A stretch of DNA of 64,000 bases from Struthidea cinerea (GCA_013397865.1 VZTI01002343.1:1101444-1165443), one strand, 5' to 3'. Shown: positions 11,573 to 26,700, counted from the first letter of the stretch. Notes: generated by a model not told the origin, from the letters alone. Numbers and translations are program-made.

Positions 11573-14500
11573 CAACATTTTTCAAAGTAAAATGCTTTAC
11601 TTTCCAAACTGAAGTTATTTGCTCTCTTTTGATTCAATAAAATCACTACATTTTTTAAAAAATGGACAGCATTGAAAGCACATTGACTTATGATATTTAT
11701 GTAATTAAAAAAAAAATCCTGTTCAGCTGCAAATAATTCTACTCCTTGATTTTGCAATATTTTCAAAATGTTTCAGTTTTTAGTCTGGCCAGGAAATACT
11801 ACATTTTGTAGTTGCTAGTGAGTTAAAAAAGTAAAATAGCCTATTTTCTTAGCTGATCATATTAGGTGGTAGCACTCCGTATTATCACAAACACCAAAAG
11901 ATGCTACACTCAGACAAACAATTGAGAGGGGAAAAAGGCACAGAAAATTTAGTCACAAACTCTTGCTAGTATTCAAGTATTTGGTGGAAGAAAAGTTGCA
12001 CTGATTTTGAAGGCAATGTAATCAAAGATGAAGCACTAATGATTCACTGATAGAGCTGAAGGATAAAAAGTCCTGTTTTCTTTGAGGGAAAAACAGAAGT
12101 GGTTTGCTAACTTTCCCCGATAAGGTGGCTAAAAATTTTACCTTGAAGTTTTGGCTTAATTTGCTTCATTTGTTTTAGTAGTGGTAAAAAAGAAAATAGA
12201 AAATGCCCGGATATAAGGAAACATCAGTGACAGAGGAAGGACAGTCAGTCATCTTTTCCAGCTTTTACAGGATTTGGGGTAGCACTGGGAGGGAAAACTG
12301 CACCCAAATTTTATGGAAAAAAATCAATTTAATGAAAAGTCTTCCTGAAAGATATGCATTTTTCCCATCACTTTTCTTCCATCTAGAGCATCATTCTGGT
12401 TTGGGGAATTAAACTTGTACCTTTTGATGCAGTGGGGGCTTGCAGGCACTCCTGCTCTTTGTTTGACTGGAGTAGAAACCCAGCCAGCAGAGACCCTGTT
12501 TCAGTGGCATTGACTCTGCTCTGATGTTCTTCAAGTTGAGTCCTCAAAACAAGTGGTAGCTGCACAGCACAGTATGTAGGTTGAAGTTGGTCTGGGCATC
12601 TCTATTACCCGAATAAATTTTAATGAAAAAGTGATAGTAAGAATGTTGTGCTTTGCGGCTTTGTGAGAAATAAGCAGTTCTCTGTAAATTTTTTTTTTCT
12701 CTCTCTTTTCACAATATGGATCTTGTCTATTTTTGTGCACCTAATTATCTGCCTTGCATTCTCATTCCTTGTTTTATCATTAACTTTTTTGTCATTGACA
12801 TATGATCATACCGTTTGTCACAAAATTCTGCCGTAATTTTTTTTGCCATATATCCTCATCTTGCCCCACCCCTTTTCCATGGTGGGCAGGGGTCTGAGGC
12901 TAGAAGTGGGTTATGATGTTCACTGCCACAGCCTAAGGCTGGTGGAATCCCCATGGGGGACGACACTGCACAGATGTCAGACGGCCGTGGTGCAAGGAAG
13001 TTCTCTCCAAATCTCGTTGTGTTCTCATAAAAATATAAGTCAGTGGAGTAATTAGGGTATTTTGGTGGGATTTCCCCACCACAAAGCTAGAGGGGGGGGA
13101 TGAAGAGGGAGATGAAGGAGCAATACTCCTAGATCTTGTCATGTGCTTTTTCTTTCCTCAGTGCTGGAAGCTGGAGTTACAGGAAGAAAAGCTGCTCTAA
13201 GAGACCTTTGATCAATATCTAGAAATTTATTTGACAGATGCAATTAAAACCGAAAATGAAGGTAGTGGATTCTGAAAAGAGTAGGACTGATCTAGTTTAA
13301 TGAAGATATTTGACAAAATTATATAACACGTGGTACAAAAATAGCACTTCTATTCATCTCCATAGTAGAAGAACAAGGCAACTTACTGTGAAATAGAAAA
13401 AAATCCATTTTAAAGCTGATAAAAGAAAATACGTTGTCACGCAGCAGGCTGTTAGCGTGGGACTCCTCACAATTTCTATCACAGGCAGCTTTTGGCTGGG
13501 CTGACCATTACTTGTGGGAACACTGAGATAGCTGATAGTAAAATGCTGAAATAAACTTGGCACTTAAATGTGCATAGGCACACACATGAATATTAAATAA
13601 TATATTCTTGTCTTTCATGAAATCCTTATAACAGAGGTAAGTGGTTTTGTTTTCAATTCAACATAAAATAAATCAATAAAAGATACTACTCTTCAATGGA
13701 ACTAGTCTGTCTTTGAGTGAGATGCTTGCAAAAATAGTTATTTTTCCATTCTGCTCCAATTTCAGGCCTCTTGCTTAAAATATATGTCCAAATAACATGA
13801 CTCTAAAACTCATCCCTGGTGTTTAAGATGACAATAATTATCTCTTGCAATGACTCTACAACTCTACAATAAGCTCTAACAATAATAATAAAAAACTTTT
13901 CTCTACTATTTCCTTTTCTGTGCAGGAGGCATATTATGTTATACTTTTATTTCGTGTTTCTAGACTTCTATATTCAAATTTTTACTTAAGTAAAAAGTAT
14001 ATTTAGTATGTAAAATAGACTTAAACAAAATTTTTAGAGTGGAGGAAACAGAAAGGGGTAAATCTGCAATTACCTTGATTTTCCCACGGTTAAAGGAGTC
14101 TGTAAGAGAGTGGTGAATTCATAATACTGCTAATTTCCACCAATTTCTGTTTTACACTTGTGTCTCTCTGCCATTCCCTTTTTATCTGAAGTGTCTGAGC
14201 AAGACTCACTGGCAACCATCTGCCATGGATTTTATTTTCATTGCACTGCACTAATAGCAAAGTTGTTTATCTCTGAGTGCCTTACTCAATAAAAACATAT
14301 CGAGCAGTGATTGCATATGGGGTGGCTCTCTCAGCTGCTGAGAAGAGTTCATAGAAAGAACATGGGTTTCTTTCCCTCCAGTGTAATGAAATTAAAATGC
14401 ATGTCCAGCTGATTCATGTTCCGTGTGTGGTAGCTGTGTGTTTGTTGGCTGAGTGTGGGCCATAAGGACAAATGACTCTTCTGTCACCAGCTGGCAGTGG

Positions 14501-15436
14501 GATGAAACTTAAATGAGAGCCACAGCTGAGGTCCACGCCTGGTGCTCACCACCACTCCTGTGCGTGCTGCTGAAGGTGCTGAGGCAGCAACCTGAGAAAT
14601 TGCTGGGAGAGAAGGGCAAAAGATCACCTCCATTTCAGCTGCCTTCTGCTCAGCGTCTGGGTTTGGAGGATGCTGGAAATAATCCTCAGAGAATAAAAGA
14701 CTTTTCCTTCCAACCTCTCAAGCACCATGCTGTAGGGAATATATCAACAGCTAATTTGAAAAATATTCTCATTGGCTAAATGCTAAATTTGTCTATTGTA
14801 CACTGTTGCTTGCTGGCATTTAAACAAATTTTATACAAATGTGTTTCTCTGCCTCCTTGTTTTATTGGTGTTGTTCTTTAATTGTGCAGGTGGGTCTGAT
14901 TTTTTCTATTTCTATAACTTCCTGTGATTCAGTGCAACCATTCTAGCTTATTTTATGTATACTATTATACAATATATACCTAGATAATTTATTTAATTCT
15001 GTCTACCTTAAAATGGAAATCAGTTCACAATTATGCATATGGAGCTTAATCTTCACAAAGGTGCACAGACACTTAGCTCAGTAGAAAAGGGGACTGAGAG
15101 GCATTAAATAGACCAGAAGGCATCAGCAGCTTTCAAATGCATTTTCTCTTGCTAAGTATTTCCAGTAAACAAACATGAAAGAGTGCTCTGAGTAACAGAA
15201 GACCTTACTAGATGTTACCTTTTTGCACTCAGGACTTTAGACAGACTCTCCCATCAGTTCTGAGCTATGTCACTTGGTGATGCAGATGCCTGACTTGCTC
15301 ATTCCCACCAGCGGTGGGGTTTGCATGGGTGTTTCCTGCTCTGCTTCACTGAGCTTCAGCATTTCTAAAGGGTGCTTTGACTTGGACTGACAGACCTCTC
15401 CTGCAGCAAAGAAATAGATTAAGATACATGTAATAA

Positions 15437-15480
15437 GAACTGAACTCTTTAAAAGGTAGGGAACTGAACTCTTAAAGGTA
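15437..15480. repeat. Short tandem duplication, 24-bp period
   Basis: GAACTGAACTCTTTAAAAGGTA is followed by a near copy, GAACTGAACTCTTAAAGGTA. This is a likely slippage duplication. Confidence 0.6.
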
Positions 15481-18400
15481 CGCTATTTTCTTAACAGCAA
15501 AGTGAAATTTCCTGGAACCCACCAATTACAATACTGTTTGGAAATTATTTTAAATTTATTTTGATTTTATTACTTTGTTATTTCTAGCTTAATGTGCAAT
15601 GCTACGGCTATTCCCCCATGTCTGAAAAAATATGATCAATGGCCATCAATGAGTTGGGTCTCAATCCTGAAGTAGTTACATATGAGTTTATAATTTTTGT
15701 TCTTAAATTCATATTAGATTATAAGGGGTTTAATCTGAGGCATGATTAACTGCAGAGAATGAGGTAAAGTACAATAAGTGTTGTAAACACCCTATCTTTC
15801 TGTATGTGCATGAGCATTTTTGTATTTCAGAGCCTTGGTGAATGCAGGTAGTATACACATTTTGAATAAAAAAATAAAAAAGAAAAAAATACTTAAAACC
15901 AGAAAGACATTAAGAAAGATAGTCTGGCTATGTCTGTAATGTACTTGTGGACCCAATGTGACCCAGCTGTGCTCTCTGCCTCCTCTCTGCCTGTACTGGC
16001 AGGGGACACCTCTCGGAGCACTGCCCCTAGCAGAGAGCCACTAGCAAAGTGCACTGACCCTTCATCCTACCCTCTCCGCACACAGGGAGGTTGGGGAGAG
16101 GTTTGGCCACAGGACTTAGTGTACATTTTCCAGAGGGAGAAATGGTGTGGACCACGCTAAAGATCATTGTTATTTGCATCTCTTGTGACCTTTCAGAGTA
16201 AGACCCACTGCACACATTTGATCTTTCCATGGTCCAGCTGCTGCAGAGTTTGCAAAGAACGTGTTTAACTTTGCTATTTGCAACAGGAATTGTATATTTA
16301 TCGTGCGGGGTAAGGTCTTGCACAAAGACCAGAGGACCTAATCACCCCATATCCTCTAGATCCAGGATAGTCTTAATCTGTTTTTACTACTATGTCCCTT
16401 CAAGTAATGCAATGATGATATTTTGAAAATGATTGCTTTCATGTCCAGTTTGAGCCAAGATAGGTGTAAAGTTGTCCTGGATAGAACTATGGAGGAATGC
16501 AAAATTCCTGTTAAATGTACTGTGTCCACAGGTCATCTATGTGTTTTGCTTGACTTGCTGTTATCTTCTCCCCTTAGCTGCCTGGAGTGAAGACTGGGGC
16601 TGGACTGGTTTGGGATGCTCTTCATCCCTTTTATGTTGAAGGGTTAATACAAGATGGATCTAGCAAGGATCCTTGATACCTGCATAGCTACAAATACTCT
16701 GTGTTCTACTCAGTGATGAAACTGGAAGCACTAGACAAGAGAAAACAAATCCTTGTAATAAAGGGACTCTGGAAATAAATATACTGTAAAAGCATTTCTT
16801 ACATAATTGTATTCTGAAGTCATATGCTTGGTGAGAGAAGCCAAACGAAGGAGAATGGGGAGTTTGGCTGATGGTGGTCACCTTTGGAATAATTTTTCTG
16901 AACAGGTGTTTACCCTGTATTTTCACTTGGCCTGCCTGTGCAAAGTTGGTTAATGCACATTTTTGCTCTATCTATCTTAGAATCACATTGTTCTTCATTT
17001 CCATTGTTTCACTAAAGTGGCATGGCTCAGAAAGACCAATTCTGATGTATGAATTAACCAAGCAACCCATGGCTTAAAATAAATAGTTTTAGAAGGATAT
17101 CAGGAAGAACTTACATTACATATGCTAATTATAATAGGTCACTGAATGTAAGACTAAAAGGCAATTTAATATGGAATCTGTCTTGCCTAACTCTAGCTGT
17201 CAAAGCTAAATTAGGAACACACAGGGGAACTAGACTATCAAAGACAGTAATTTCTTTCATATAAGGGGAGCGAAACAGACACCATCACAGAGCAAGTTTT
17301 TCAAAGATACTAAGACATGTATTTTAGATATACTTCACTGGTTATGGAAAATCCTAGCTGATTAGCTTAGACTGCATGATGAACATGTAAATTAGATGAG
17401 GCAAATCTTTGTCTTGGTACTGTAGCAAAGAAGATCATGAGATAAGGCAACAGCAAGTTATTAACAGCCATGGCTAACAGTAATGACATTCGAATCATTG
17501 AGATAAAAATTTTAAATAATGAAGAAATCGTTCCTGAAGAATCACAGAAGTGTGTCATTAACTTACCTGCTTACAGTCTCCCACATTCACAAAAGTCTGT
17601 ACTGCCCCTCTCCAGAAAGATTTCCCTTCTTGTCTGGTCAATAGGATACAGGGGACACTGGGTTGAGATGTGTGGAGATTAGGTTATATAGACCTGTCCG
17701 TGGTGTCTAAATTGACAGGGTCATAGCTGAAACACATTTAATTTAATGTGAAAGAAGCAATCAGAATCAATGAAAAGATATGAGCTTTTGTTTGGAACTG
17801 AGGAATAGTCATTTAGCAGTGACTGGAGGAAACATGAAAATGCTGCCGTGGGACCCAAGAAGTCATTCAAATATTTGCTGTTTTCCTGCTTTGTGTTTCA
17901 GTTCTGAAATTAAGGTTGCTGCAAATGAGGCATAGTAGTCAAAACATATTACTGGCCATAACAGCAATTGCCAGCTGCAGTGAAATTAGAAATGCTTGTT
18001 TAAAAACCTCCTCTCAACATTAACTCTAGTACTACATAGGCAAAATACTAATATTCTTGTTTCAGAATATAATAGCTTGATTGAGTGAATATTTGTGATA
18101 GGAGTTATTTGAGAGCTACTAAAAAATGACACTTAGAAAATTCTGGTGTATCAGCAGGGTTGCTCAGCTCCTAGGAAACAACTTCTCACACCAGCACTAG
18201 CTCAGCAACAGGCTCTGTGCATCAAGAGGGTCTGTTGCTGGTTACTTCTGCTTAGTGACTGTTCTTTTGGTTGAGTTGGAAAGGGAATTAATGAGCTCAT
18301 GGTGTTCCTTGCTGTCTTTGTACCTGGACAAACAGGATGTGCTGAGACTATGAGAAAGGTGACAATTCAGTTACTTTAAGGCATGGGAAGGCTGAAAATC

Positions 18401-19409
18401 TTTGCTTTGGGAATGGGGAGGCTATTTAAAGCTATTTAAATGCTGTGTAGCTGGAGTATCAAACAGATATCGGAGAGTATCGAGGGGAAAAGACAAAATG
18501 GCAGGAAATCCTTGTGGTGTGATTGTAACTTGCCTGTGGGTAAGAGGTGTCACTGAATTAGCTGTGAATCATATGAACTTGGCACCGCACTGTGATTTTT
18601 GGCCTCTATCAAATTGCAGTGAGTGCCCGTGCATTTGGTGGCTACATTTTCATGTTCCCTCTAATCAGCTCTTGTATGTCAGTAATTTTGTAATTCTGTT
18701 AAAGGCTAAGCTTGAAGAGCAAGCCGTATGCAAATCCTGTGACATTGCTGACTTTCTATCTGTGCTAGAAAAAAATGACAACACAACTTCAATGAATGGG
18801 GTGACCCTGCCTACTGACAGTATTGCAGAGCCAGAAAACATTTCTGTAGGGGCCATGAAAAGTGTGAGAAGCAGAAATAACTAGGAGAGAAAGTAACTGT
18901 ATCCCCAGAATAAACATAGAGTGGAAATCAGTGTTTCCTCCAAATGTTAACCTGTGGCCACTCTAAAATCCAGATTTGTGTCCATCCAGATGGCAACCCC
19001 AACCACTGCTAAGAGAGTATCCTGGAGTGCACAAGAGGAACCTGCTGGGCAGCTCAGCATGCCATGGGCTGTTCTCCCAGCTGCTCCTCTGCCAGTCTTT
19101 GAGGGTTCTGGAGATGCACATACTGTTTCCTCCAGAGCCATAGATGAGGAAAGAAGGGCTGACTACTTCCCTCCAGCAACTAGGAGTGTTTCTTCCAAAA
19201 TCAGAGGGATCTGTAGTATCTCAAGAAGGGAGGTGCACTGGCTTTCTTCAGTGGCATTTCTGGGCCCTCCATCCTCCTTTGCTATAGTCCACTGAGAATG
19301 GTGGTCTTGCAGGTAATGTTGAACCGTGCAGCATTTCCCATATTTCTGCTGCTGAACACCCAGGAGTTGGGTTCTAGCAACTATGTGTTCCTAAAAATGG
19401 ATTGCAGGC

Positions 19410-19870
19410 TGTCCTAGTTCCAGCCAAGGACAGGGTTAATTTTCCCAGTAGCCCTGATAGTTTGGAGCCATGTGGGCGTGGCCAATACATCCTGTCACCC
19501 CATACCATCTTACATCATGTCTGGGGTGGGGGAAAGGACTCTCACACTTCTGAGAGGAAGGGACACCATTTCCAGTCATGGGAAAATGTGGTGGATGTTG
19601 GGCCCTTCTACCATTGTTCATTGTCTCCGCTTGGTGAGCATTCTGCTTGTAAATTGCCCTCTCTTTGTACACTGCTGCTATTAGTATTGCTGCTGTTACT
19701 GTTCATTTTCTTATCTCATTGCTGTTTCCAGTAAATTGTTCTTATCTCAGCCCATAATCTCGGCCTTTTGTGTCTCCCACTGGAGGAGGAGGGAAGCAAT
19801 TGATCTGCATCTGATTTGGGAGAGTCTCCTTGTAGGGGGGCACTAGGGAGTGCTGTTCCTAAACCACAAC
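19410..19870 (+). mobile_element. Solo ERV LTR, avian ERVL-like (461 bp)
   Basis: It begins TGTCCTAGTTCCAGCCAAGG and ACAGGGTTAATTTTCCCAG and ends CCTAAACCACAACA, the TG...CA termini of a common avian LTR group. An R/U5-like stretch (AGTAAATTGTTCTTATCTCAG) sits in the expected place for plus orientation. There is no internal retroviral sequence or second LTR, so it is a solo LTR. The 5-bp flanks (CAGGC versus GAGCC) no longer match well, implying age or a flank change. Frames of 70-110 codons across it are not genes. Confidence 0.8.
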
Positions 19871-22800
19871 AGAGCCCAAGATCACCCCTGCCAGTGGATG
19901 GGACTTGTGACTACTCACAGTGGCAGACTTCCAGTACCTGCTCACTTCACCCCTTGCCTATTCTAATTCCCTGACAAATTCAGTGCTGGTAGGGAGTGCA
20001 TTTATGTCATGCTATGCAAAGGTGAGCCAGAGATATAGTACATGTCATAGTAATGTAGCCAATATCGATACTTTACAGTGCAGTGAGTCTTCTATTATTT
20101 GGAGCTAGGATAAAGAAGTCAAATTAAAATCAAAATTATTGGTCCACTAAGCTGAAAATAATTTGCCTAATGTGTGAATTTCACTTAAAAACATGAAATT
20201 GTTTTCTGATTGTTACTTTCCTTGAAAGAGAGGCATCACGAATTTTATAGTACTTGTTTAAGAGCAAGTTTCATATTACTCCTGGATAAGACTTCTTGAG
20301 CCAATAACACTTTATTCCTCCTCATTTGATTCTGTTCTTCTGGAGAATTGTTTCAGATATATTTGGCTTTGAGATAACCGAAATGTGGGATTCTGTGCTT
20401 CTAAGAAGGTTGTCCCCTTCTGGTCTTGCTCTTGATAGATTAATTCTTTTTCACACACACAAAATGATATCATGTTATTGTTGTAATTTAGAGAACAGTA
20501 AACCAGTTCCACATGCATATATTTCCCCAGACTCTCACAGCAACTGAAAGGAACTGACATTTTTGTCAGCTGCCTGCTTTGTGCAAAAAGAACACAAAGA
20601 AAAGAAGCAGAAATGTCAAGTTTAGGTAAATGTGGAGGCTTCATGGGCTATACAGTTTGGAATATTCTCTACCATGAGAACTTTTCTTCAGTGGCTCTGA
20701 GATACCTAAGCTTTTCTGCAATTTAAAGACCTTGTATATTTTTGTAGTATGTTGTGGTTGATGAAACCATATTTTGTGATGAACATCTGTGGTTTTTATT
20801 GTAAGCACTTCCCTCTAGTACTGTATGATTATGGCTGAAAGTACCCCCATAAGAGTTCACTGCCAAAGTCTGATCCTGTGGACGAGCCTCAAATCAGGGA
20901 GGTACATCTGTTGAGCAGGATTAAACCTTCTCTTCCACCTGGGAAGAGGCCACACAGCGTGCTTCAGCCACAACTGTGCACACAGAACAGAAGATGGGCC
21001 TGACGCTTCTATCACAGATAATTTTGTGCCCCAGTGGCTTTGCACTGTCAGACAATTTTTCTGGGATAGGTTTCACAGGAGTCTATGCCTGAGCTAGTCG
21101 TAGGGATGCACTTCACATCAGCAGAGCCACGAAGGGCATGTAACTCGTATCGGACAAATGCTTCTGTTCACCAGCTATCACAGAAATCTAGATAACCAGC
21201 TCAGATGTAGACACCAGCTGAAGACATGTCTGAGGTTTTCTGCTGAATTTCACTGTAGGTATGCTTCTCTTCTTCTCTATTGCTCAGCTTCTGCTTTTGG
21301 AACCTGCCAGTGTCCCCATCAGGAAATAGGGCCAGCAGAGTCAATTTACGTGGCCTTGCTGCTGCAAGTTGTTCCGCAGAGCACAAGCATCCTATGGCCC
21401 CAAAGACATGGTGCCCTCAACTCGTGTGTTGATCTGCGCACAAATTTGTGATGCTTATCACTAATTTTCTCAGGGTACATTTAACCGTGTTCTTCCCATA
21501 TTTAGGGTTTCTTGTCTCAATGGTGGATAGATGTTATAATTTGTCACAGAAATTTTTGTGAAGGGGAACTTTTTTAAGGTTTATGTCCAGGCTCAGTACA
21601 GATGGAAGCGTATCTGATCTGCTTGTCTGGCTGATTTGCTGAAACATATTCCACCACTAATCTGGAAAAGCCAAGGCTTTTCTTTTGAAAAATTGGCATG
21701 CAGAGGCAAATCTGGTCCCAGCACTGCAGATGCATAAGGCACTTTAGCAGAGGGATAAATGTGGTTCTTCTGCACAGACTGTGCTGCTTCTCTCTGCAAA
21801 ACACAATCCTTCTCTCAGAGGATCTCTGCAGGAAAGACAGAGTGGTGCTGATCCTGGGGGATAGTTTGCAGCTTTTCACCGTCACCTTTGCAACTGATTC
21901 AATGCATGAACACAAAGCCTGCAAGAAGGAGAACTCTGAAACCACTTTTGCATTTAATGAAGGGCAATTTGGAGACTTCAGAAAGAGTCATATTCTTATC
22001 AGTCAAGAGTCAGAAGAAACATCTGCTATCAGTGCCTTTTTTTTGTACAAGATGGCATTTTGAGGTTGTTTTGTGCCTCTAAAAATATCTGTGAAACATA
22101 CATGGAGAGTGGAGAGGGAAATTTTGTCTGAATGCATTAAGGCGAGATACAACCACGCAGTGGCATTTTAGATTCCCTCTAAACAAAGGGCTGAACAGTA
22201 GAGGACAAGGCCTAGGATAGGAAGAGCATTGTTTTCACATGTCCTTCTCCTAAAATTATTCAGGATAAAAGTGGAACAAATACTTTTCTAACGGCGGGCT
22301 GGGAATATATGACCATTATTTTGTCCTTACGCTATTATGACAGAGGCCTGATGATTCTTCAAACGAACTCCTGCAGCTGAGAATGCATTAATAAAAATGT
22401 CCTGCTTGTCCTGCTTTACTAGACTTTCTAGAGTAGAAAACTGGGAATAGCTTAGTTTTTTCTATTTTCCATAAAAAACCTGGAAATAAGTTAATCTCGC
22501 TTAGAATGGGCATTGGAATGGAATCAATGAATAAAATATTGCTGTTCCCACATGGTCATGTAACTGAACGGAATGGTATTTTAATAGTCAACACATAAAT
22601 ATAAGAGCATTGAAAGACAATTATATGCATAGGGGAAATTGAGGGAATTCTGTTTTATGACAAGATCTGCATGAGTGAGAAGAAATATGTACAAACCATG
22701 ACTGGATGTGACAGCACTGCCCATCACTTTGGTCAGAGTTTCATGAGCTGTCAGACCAGGAGAAACCATCCAGTATGAAAATCATCTCTCTTAGATAGAA

Positions 22801-25800
22801 GTTCAATGTCCCATATCAATGTGAATTGCCCAGCACACACTTTAGAAACAGTGGAAGGAAACAGGTGCCTCTGGTAAACAATTTCTCTGCCCTGTTTTCA
22901 GGACTGAACACAGCACCCTCTGAAGGTACTTATTTTTTTTTAAGGAAAGCACCTCAGCCTGAGGTGCTGATTTGAGCTGAATTAAGTTTAGATCCCTACC
23001 TTAGGGCAGTTGAATCTCACTACTAAACTAATGGGAGACTCATATGAAATTAAATTTTTGAGCTAAAGCATTTTATGGAAAAAACCCAACAAATCTTGTG
23101 TTTAAAATGATTAGTGATGAAGGATCTGCTGCATTTTCTAGTAAATCAATACAGCTGATATTTGTGTTTATACTGTTTTTAAAGCCCTTTATTTATAGCT
23201 TGAATTAGTCTACCTTCAACTTTTAGCTGACAGATCTCATTAAACCCTGGCCTGCTCCAGTAAGCTACTGCATAGCTTTGCTCCCATGCAGTGTATGTGG
23301 AGATTTATCTCTTTTTAATTCACTTGTCTCAGTATCAGGTGTCTAGTCTGAATAAATCATTTACTTTCCCCTCATGGCCCATGGAGACAGATAATGATTT
23401 ATCCAGGTTGTTTGGGACATTTGTTTTCTGCTGGAGGAAAAGCATCCTGGGGTGATGACACTTTCCTTCAGTTACACAGGAGGCCTGGAAGAGGTGACTT
23501 ACACTAGATGACACTAGATCAGCTAAGACTAGGTGGAATAAATTCTTCTCTGAGATGTGCTCATGCCATTCCTAACCTTGGTTTCAATATTAAGCACACT
23601 TAGCTGCTGCAAATAGCCTTTAAAGATTTTCTTAAATGATTTTTCCCCTTCCTTCCCTCTCTTCTATAGTCTGTTATGTTATTCTCAGTTGAATTCTTCT
23701 GAGTTTCTTAACACTCCTCTCAATGAGTGGACAGATGTGGATGAAAAACCAGAAGCGGACACTCTTGGCTCAAAGGAACCTACTCTCCTGCTCCTACTTG
23801 GGATTCCCATTTGAATTTGTAAGGATTATGACAGCACAGTGCTTTGGACAATGTCCAGTCACTCATGCCTCAGTATGATTGATTTTCTCCCATGAAACTC
23901 AAATCCTTTCTACATAACCACATCCCAAAACATGCTTCTCCATCCTGTGCACATGGCTTACATTCTTTGAAAGGATAAATGTTTTTAGGGGCTAAGATAA
24001 GCCGATTTATTTTTAAATTCCAGATCTCAAGACACATAAGGCAGACACTTGGCAGAAGGGTAATACTTAATCTGCAAAATTTGACCTTAGCTGAAATTAC
24101 AGTGATGTGGCTCAGAGGAGACAGTATTTTGTAAACCAGATGTTCTCCACTCATGGAATCACAGTGTAGCCACAGAAAGTAGTCATGAATCAACTGTTTG
24201 AATGCCTGACAATCTGTGATGCAGAGGAATCCTGCAGGAATTCTGCCTCATGCTCACACATCCCTCATACGTGCAGTGGCAGGTCTTTGGAAGGAGACCT
24301 ACATTTTCTGTGCACATAAATGTCAGTTTGGCTGGAATCTGTTCTCAGCTGAACCAGCCTGAAACTAAAGGAACATCACTGACTATGCAGCTGTCACTCT
24401 AGGTTTACACACTTGTGACTCAGCCTGTTCTGAAATCTCAGTCAGTCTGCATCTTCATGGACTGAGTGTATAATTTACTGAAAGTTTGTCTGCAAGAGAG
24501 AAAATAAGACAAAGGACACACGGAAAAATTTCTCCATTTCACAGATATCCTCAGAATCTTAGGAAAATATCAGGTGCTCTCAAAGAAAGGATACAGAGAC
24601 TAATTTGGTGTACTTTACCCCAGATTGTCATACTGAAGATGCATGGATAATATTGGGGAATGCCTATGTACACACAGGTGTGACCTTGTGGCTCTTCAGC
24701 TCCAGGCCAGAAGTTACTTGCTCACTGCTGTTGCTTGTGCTCAAAATACCAGGTCTTGCCAGGTATTTTTACTTTCTGGAATGGACTATAAAATTAGCCC
24801 ATTGTGAGAGGAAAAGATTGGAATATTTTAACCCCACACATTTTTAAGGAGGTCTCAAGTACTCCAATGTCACAGGTACAAGCATTCCCATGGAAATATA
24901 TAGCCAACATCAGTCCTTAAAACTAAACTGTGTTATGCTTGAAGTATATAAATACTGTGGGCACCTGCTCCCATTTCTGTTCCATACTATACAAGTGCTC
25001 CTGGAAATGTTTTCTCTTTATGTCCTGTTTTTGTTATTTACTAAAGTCTTCTGATTATAATAAAGAAATATATTCACGTAATTCAATATGGTAATTAAAA
25101 GACTTGCTTTATACAAAATAATTGCCCTTCATTTTTTTTCTGGTTTATTTATTCACCTTCCCTCCACTTCTTCCCATACATGGGTCTTTTACTCAGCTTT
25201 TTTTCTCTCTGAGGCGTTAGAGATGAAATCATCATCATTAAACATTTAGTTTTATTCCATATCCCTCACAGCTTCAGATTTACTCCTCTGAGAATGTGTT
25301 TTATTTTAGCTATAATGGTTTGATGGTGGTTACCAGAGGCTAACTTTAATAAAGGTTACTGAAGGATTTTCTAGAGAATAATTTTCTTTTGGAAATACTC
25401 CAAAGAACAGATCTTTACCAAGAATGTATCAAAAGGTGAATAAACTGCAACAGGAAAAAACTGCAACAATAAAACTGCCATGATAGTACCAAAAATGTTT
25501 TATGCTGGCTACACAGAAATACAGATTTTTGGTTTTATTTATTTTCATTTCAACTTGCTGTATGCTTAAATGTAGCATGGAATATGTATTTCCTTCAATG
25601 TAGTGCTATATATTTTCAAATTATCACAGTAAAATGATCTTAAATCAGAATAGCTTATAACAACTGTATAAATTCTTGCACAGGGCATCCAAACAACACA
25701 AGACTGGCTCCTTTTGGAGCTGGTGCAGCAAAACATCACCCAAGCTCCAGCACGCTTTCAGGCACCTCAACCAGCTTCCCTGGAGCTTCCTGTGCCGTGG

Positions 25801-26700
25801 AGATGGCTTAGCTCACACCTGAGCAATGCCCTCTCTAGTTACCTTTTTTGCTCTCATTCCTTTTCACATTCCTACCTCTTGCCCCCAGCCTATTTCTCTC
25901 TCCCTCCTCCCGGCCCCTCCTCTGTGTCCGCTTGATGGCTGGTGGGAGAGTGACGTGCCCCATCTCTTTCTGGGCACTGAAGAGCTGTGGGCTGCCCTGT
26001 TTCTTGCACAGGAAGCCGGCAATCGCATCTTCCAGCTCACAGCAAAAGCTCTGGCAGCCACTGAACAAAGCAGAGCGTTGGGACTGCCTCTGAAATACAT
26101 TTCTTATTATATAAGGATTAGGGCTGGAGGAAATATAATGATAGCAGGTGGCTTTAATGAAAATTGTTTTGGCATGATATGGCTCAAAAGCCCAGCCACC
26201 ATTTGCCCCTTAGTATGCTAGTACACACACCAGGAAGATTAGAGTCAATTAGCAAGCCTCAGTCACCACTGACTTGGGGAGGAACAGCCGATCCACTTGA
26301 GACTCTTCAGATGTGTAACTAATAACAAGTTGTCAGCTTACATTAATTTTTACACATCTTGGCTACATCAGAGATATAGAGGCAAAATCTAGTGTTCAGA
26401 GGAATGACACGGAGTTGAGGACTCCACAGGGAACTTAATCAGTGCACACATATTGATCACAAATAGTTTTTTCATTGTGATGAGATTTCTCTCCTTGTGT
26501 AACTCTTTTAGAATAATGTGTAGGAGAAAATACAATAGAATGGAAATTGCATTTGCAAAATACGAGAGGCAGTTGGAATATTTTGTGAAATGCTGCTCAG
26601 TGAAGCAAAACATCTCTCACAGTACGAGTTCTCTGTCTGAAGGATGCATCCAATATGCATAAATGTAGGTGACTTTCAGCCTCAGGAACAAGGATTGTCA
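19871..26700. other. Intergenic desert, no gene seen
   Basis: AT-rich unique sequence. At about 25690-26100 it becomes richer in C and T, with three overlapping plus-strand frames and two minus-strand frames of 73-131 codons, none with a recognisable domain. A block at about 26100-26220 reads like possible conserved non-coding DNA, but this cannot be tested here. Confidence 0.5.

Larger units (their letters stand above)
9716..19409. other. Intergenic desert, no gene seen
   Basis: Almost 10 kb of AT-rich unique sequence. A 12-bp perfect inverted repeat lies at 11543-11572, a 24-bp-period duplication at 15437-15480, an NF-kB-like GGGATTTCCC at 13067-13076 and an A-rich run near 15866-15890. 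The longest frame (18402-18884, 160 codons, plus) has no signal, domain or exon context. I recognise no repeat family here. Confidence 0.5.

Noticed and set aside
18402..18884. 160-codon plus-strand frame as a gene
   Set aside because: No recognisable domain, no promoter or splice context, and the composition is like the flanks.
21698..22063. PCED1B-like start (a VLILGDSL motif in a plus-strand frame)
   Set aside because: Only a few residues resemble the family's GDS motif. The rest of the frame does not match, and the position is on the wrong side of AMIGO2.
25714..26221. Cluster of overlapping 73-131 codon frames in a C/T-rich stretch
   Set aside because: Frames overlap on both strands without domains. 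The biased composition explains the lack of stops.
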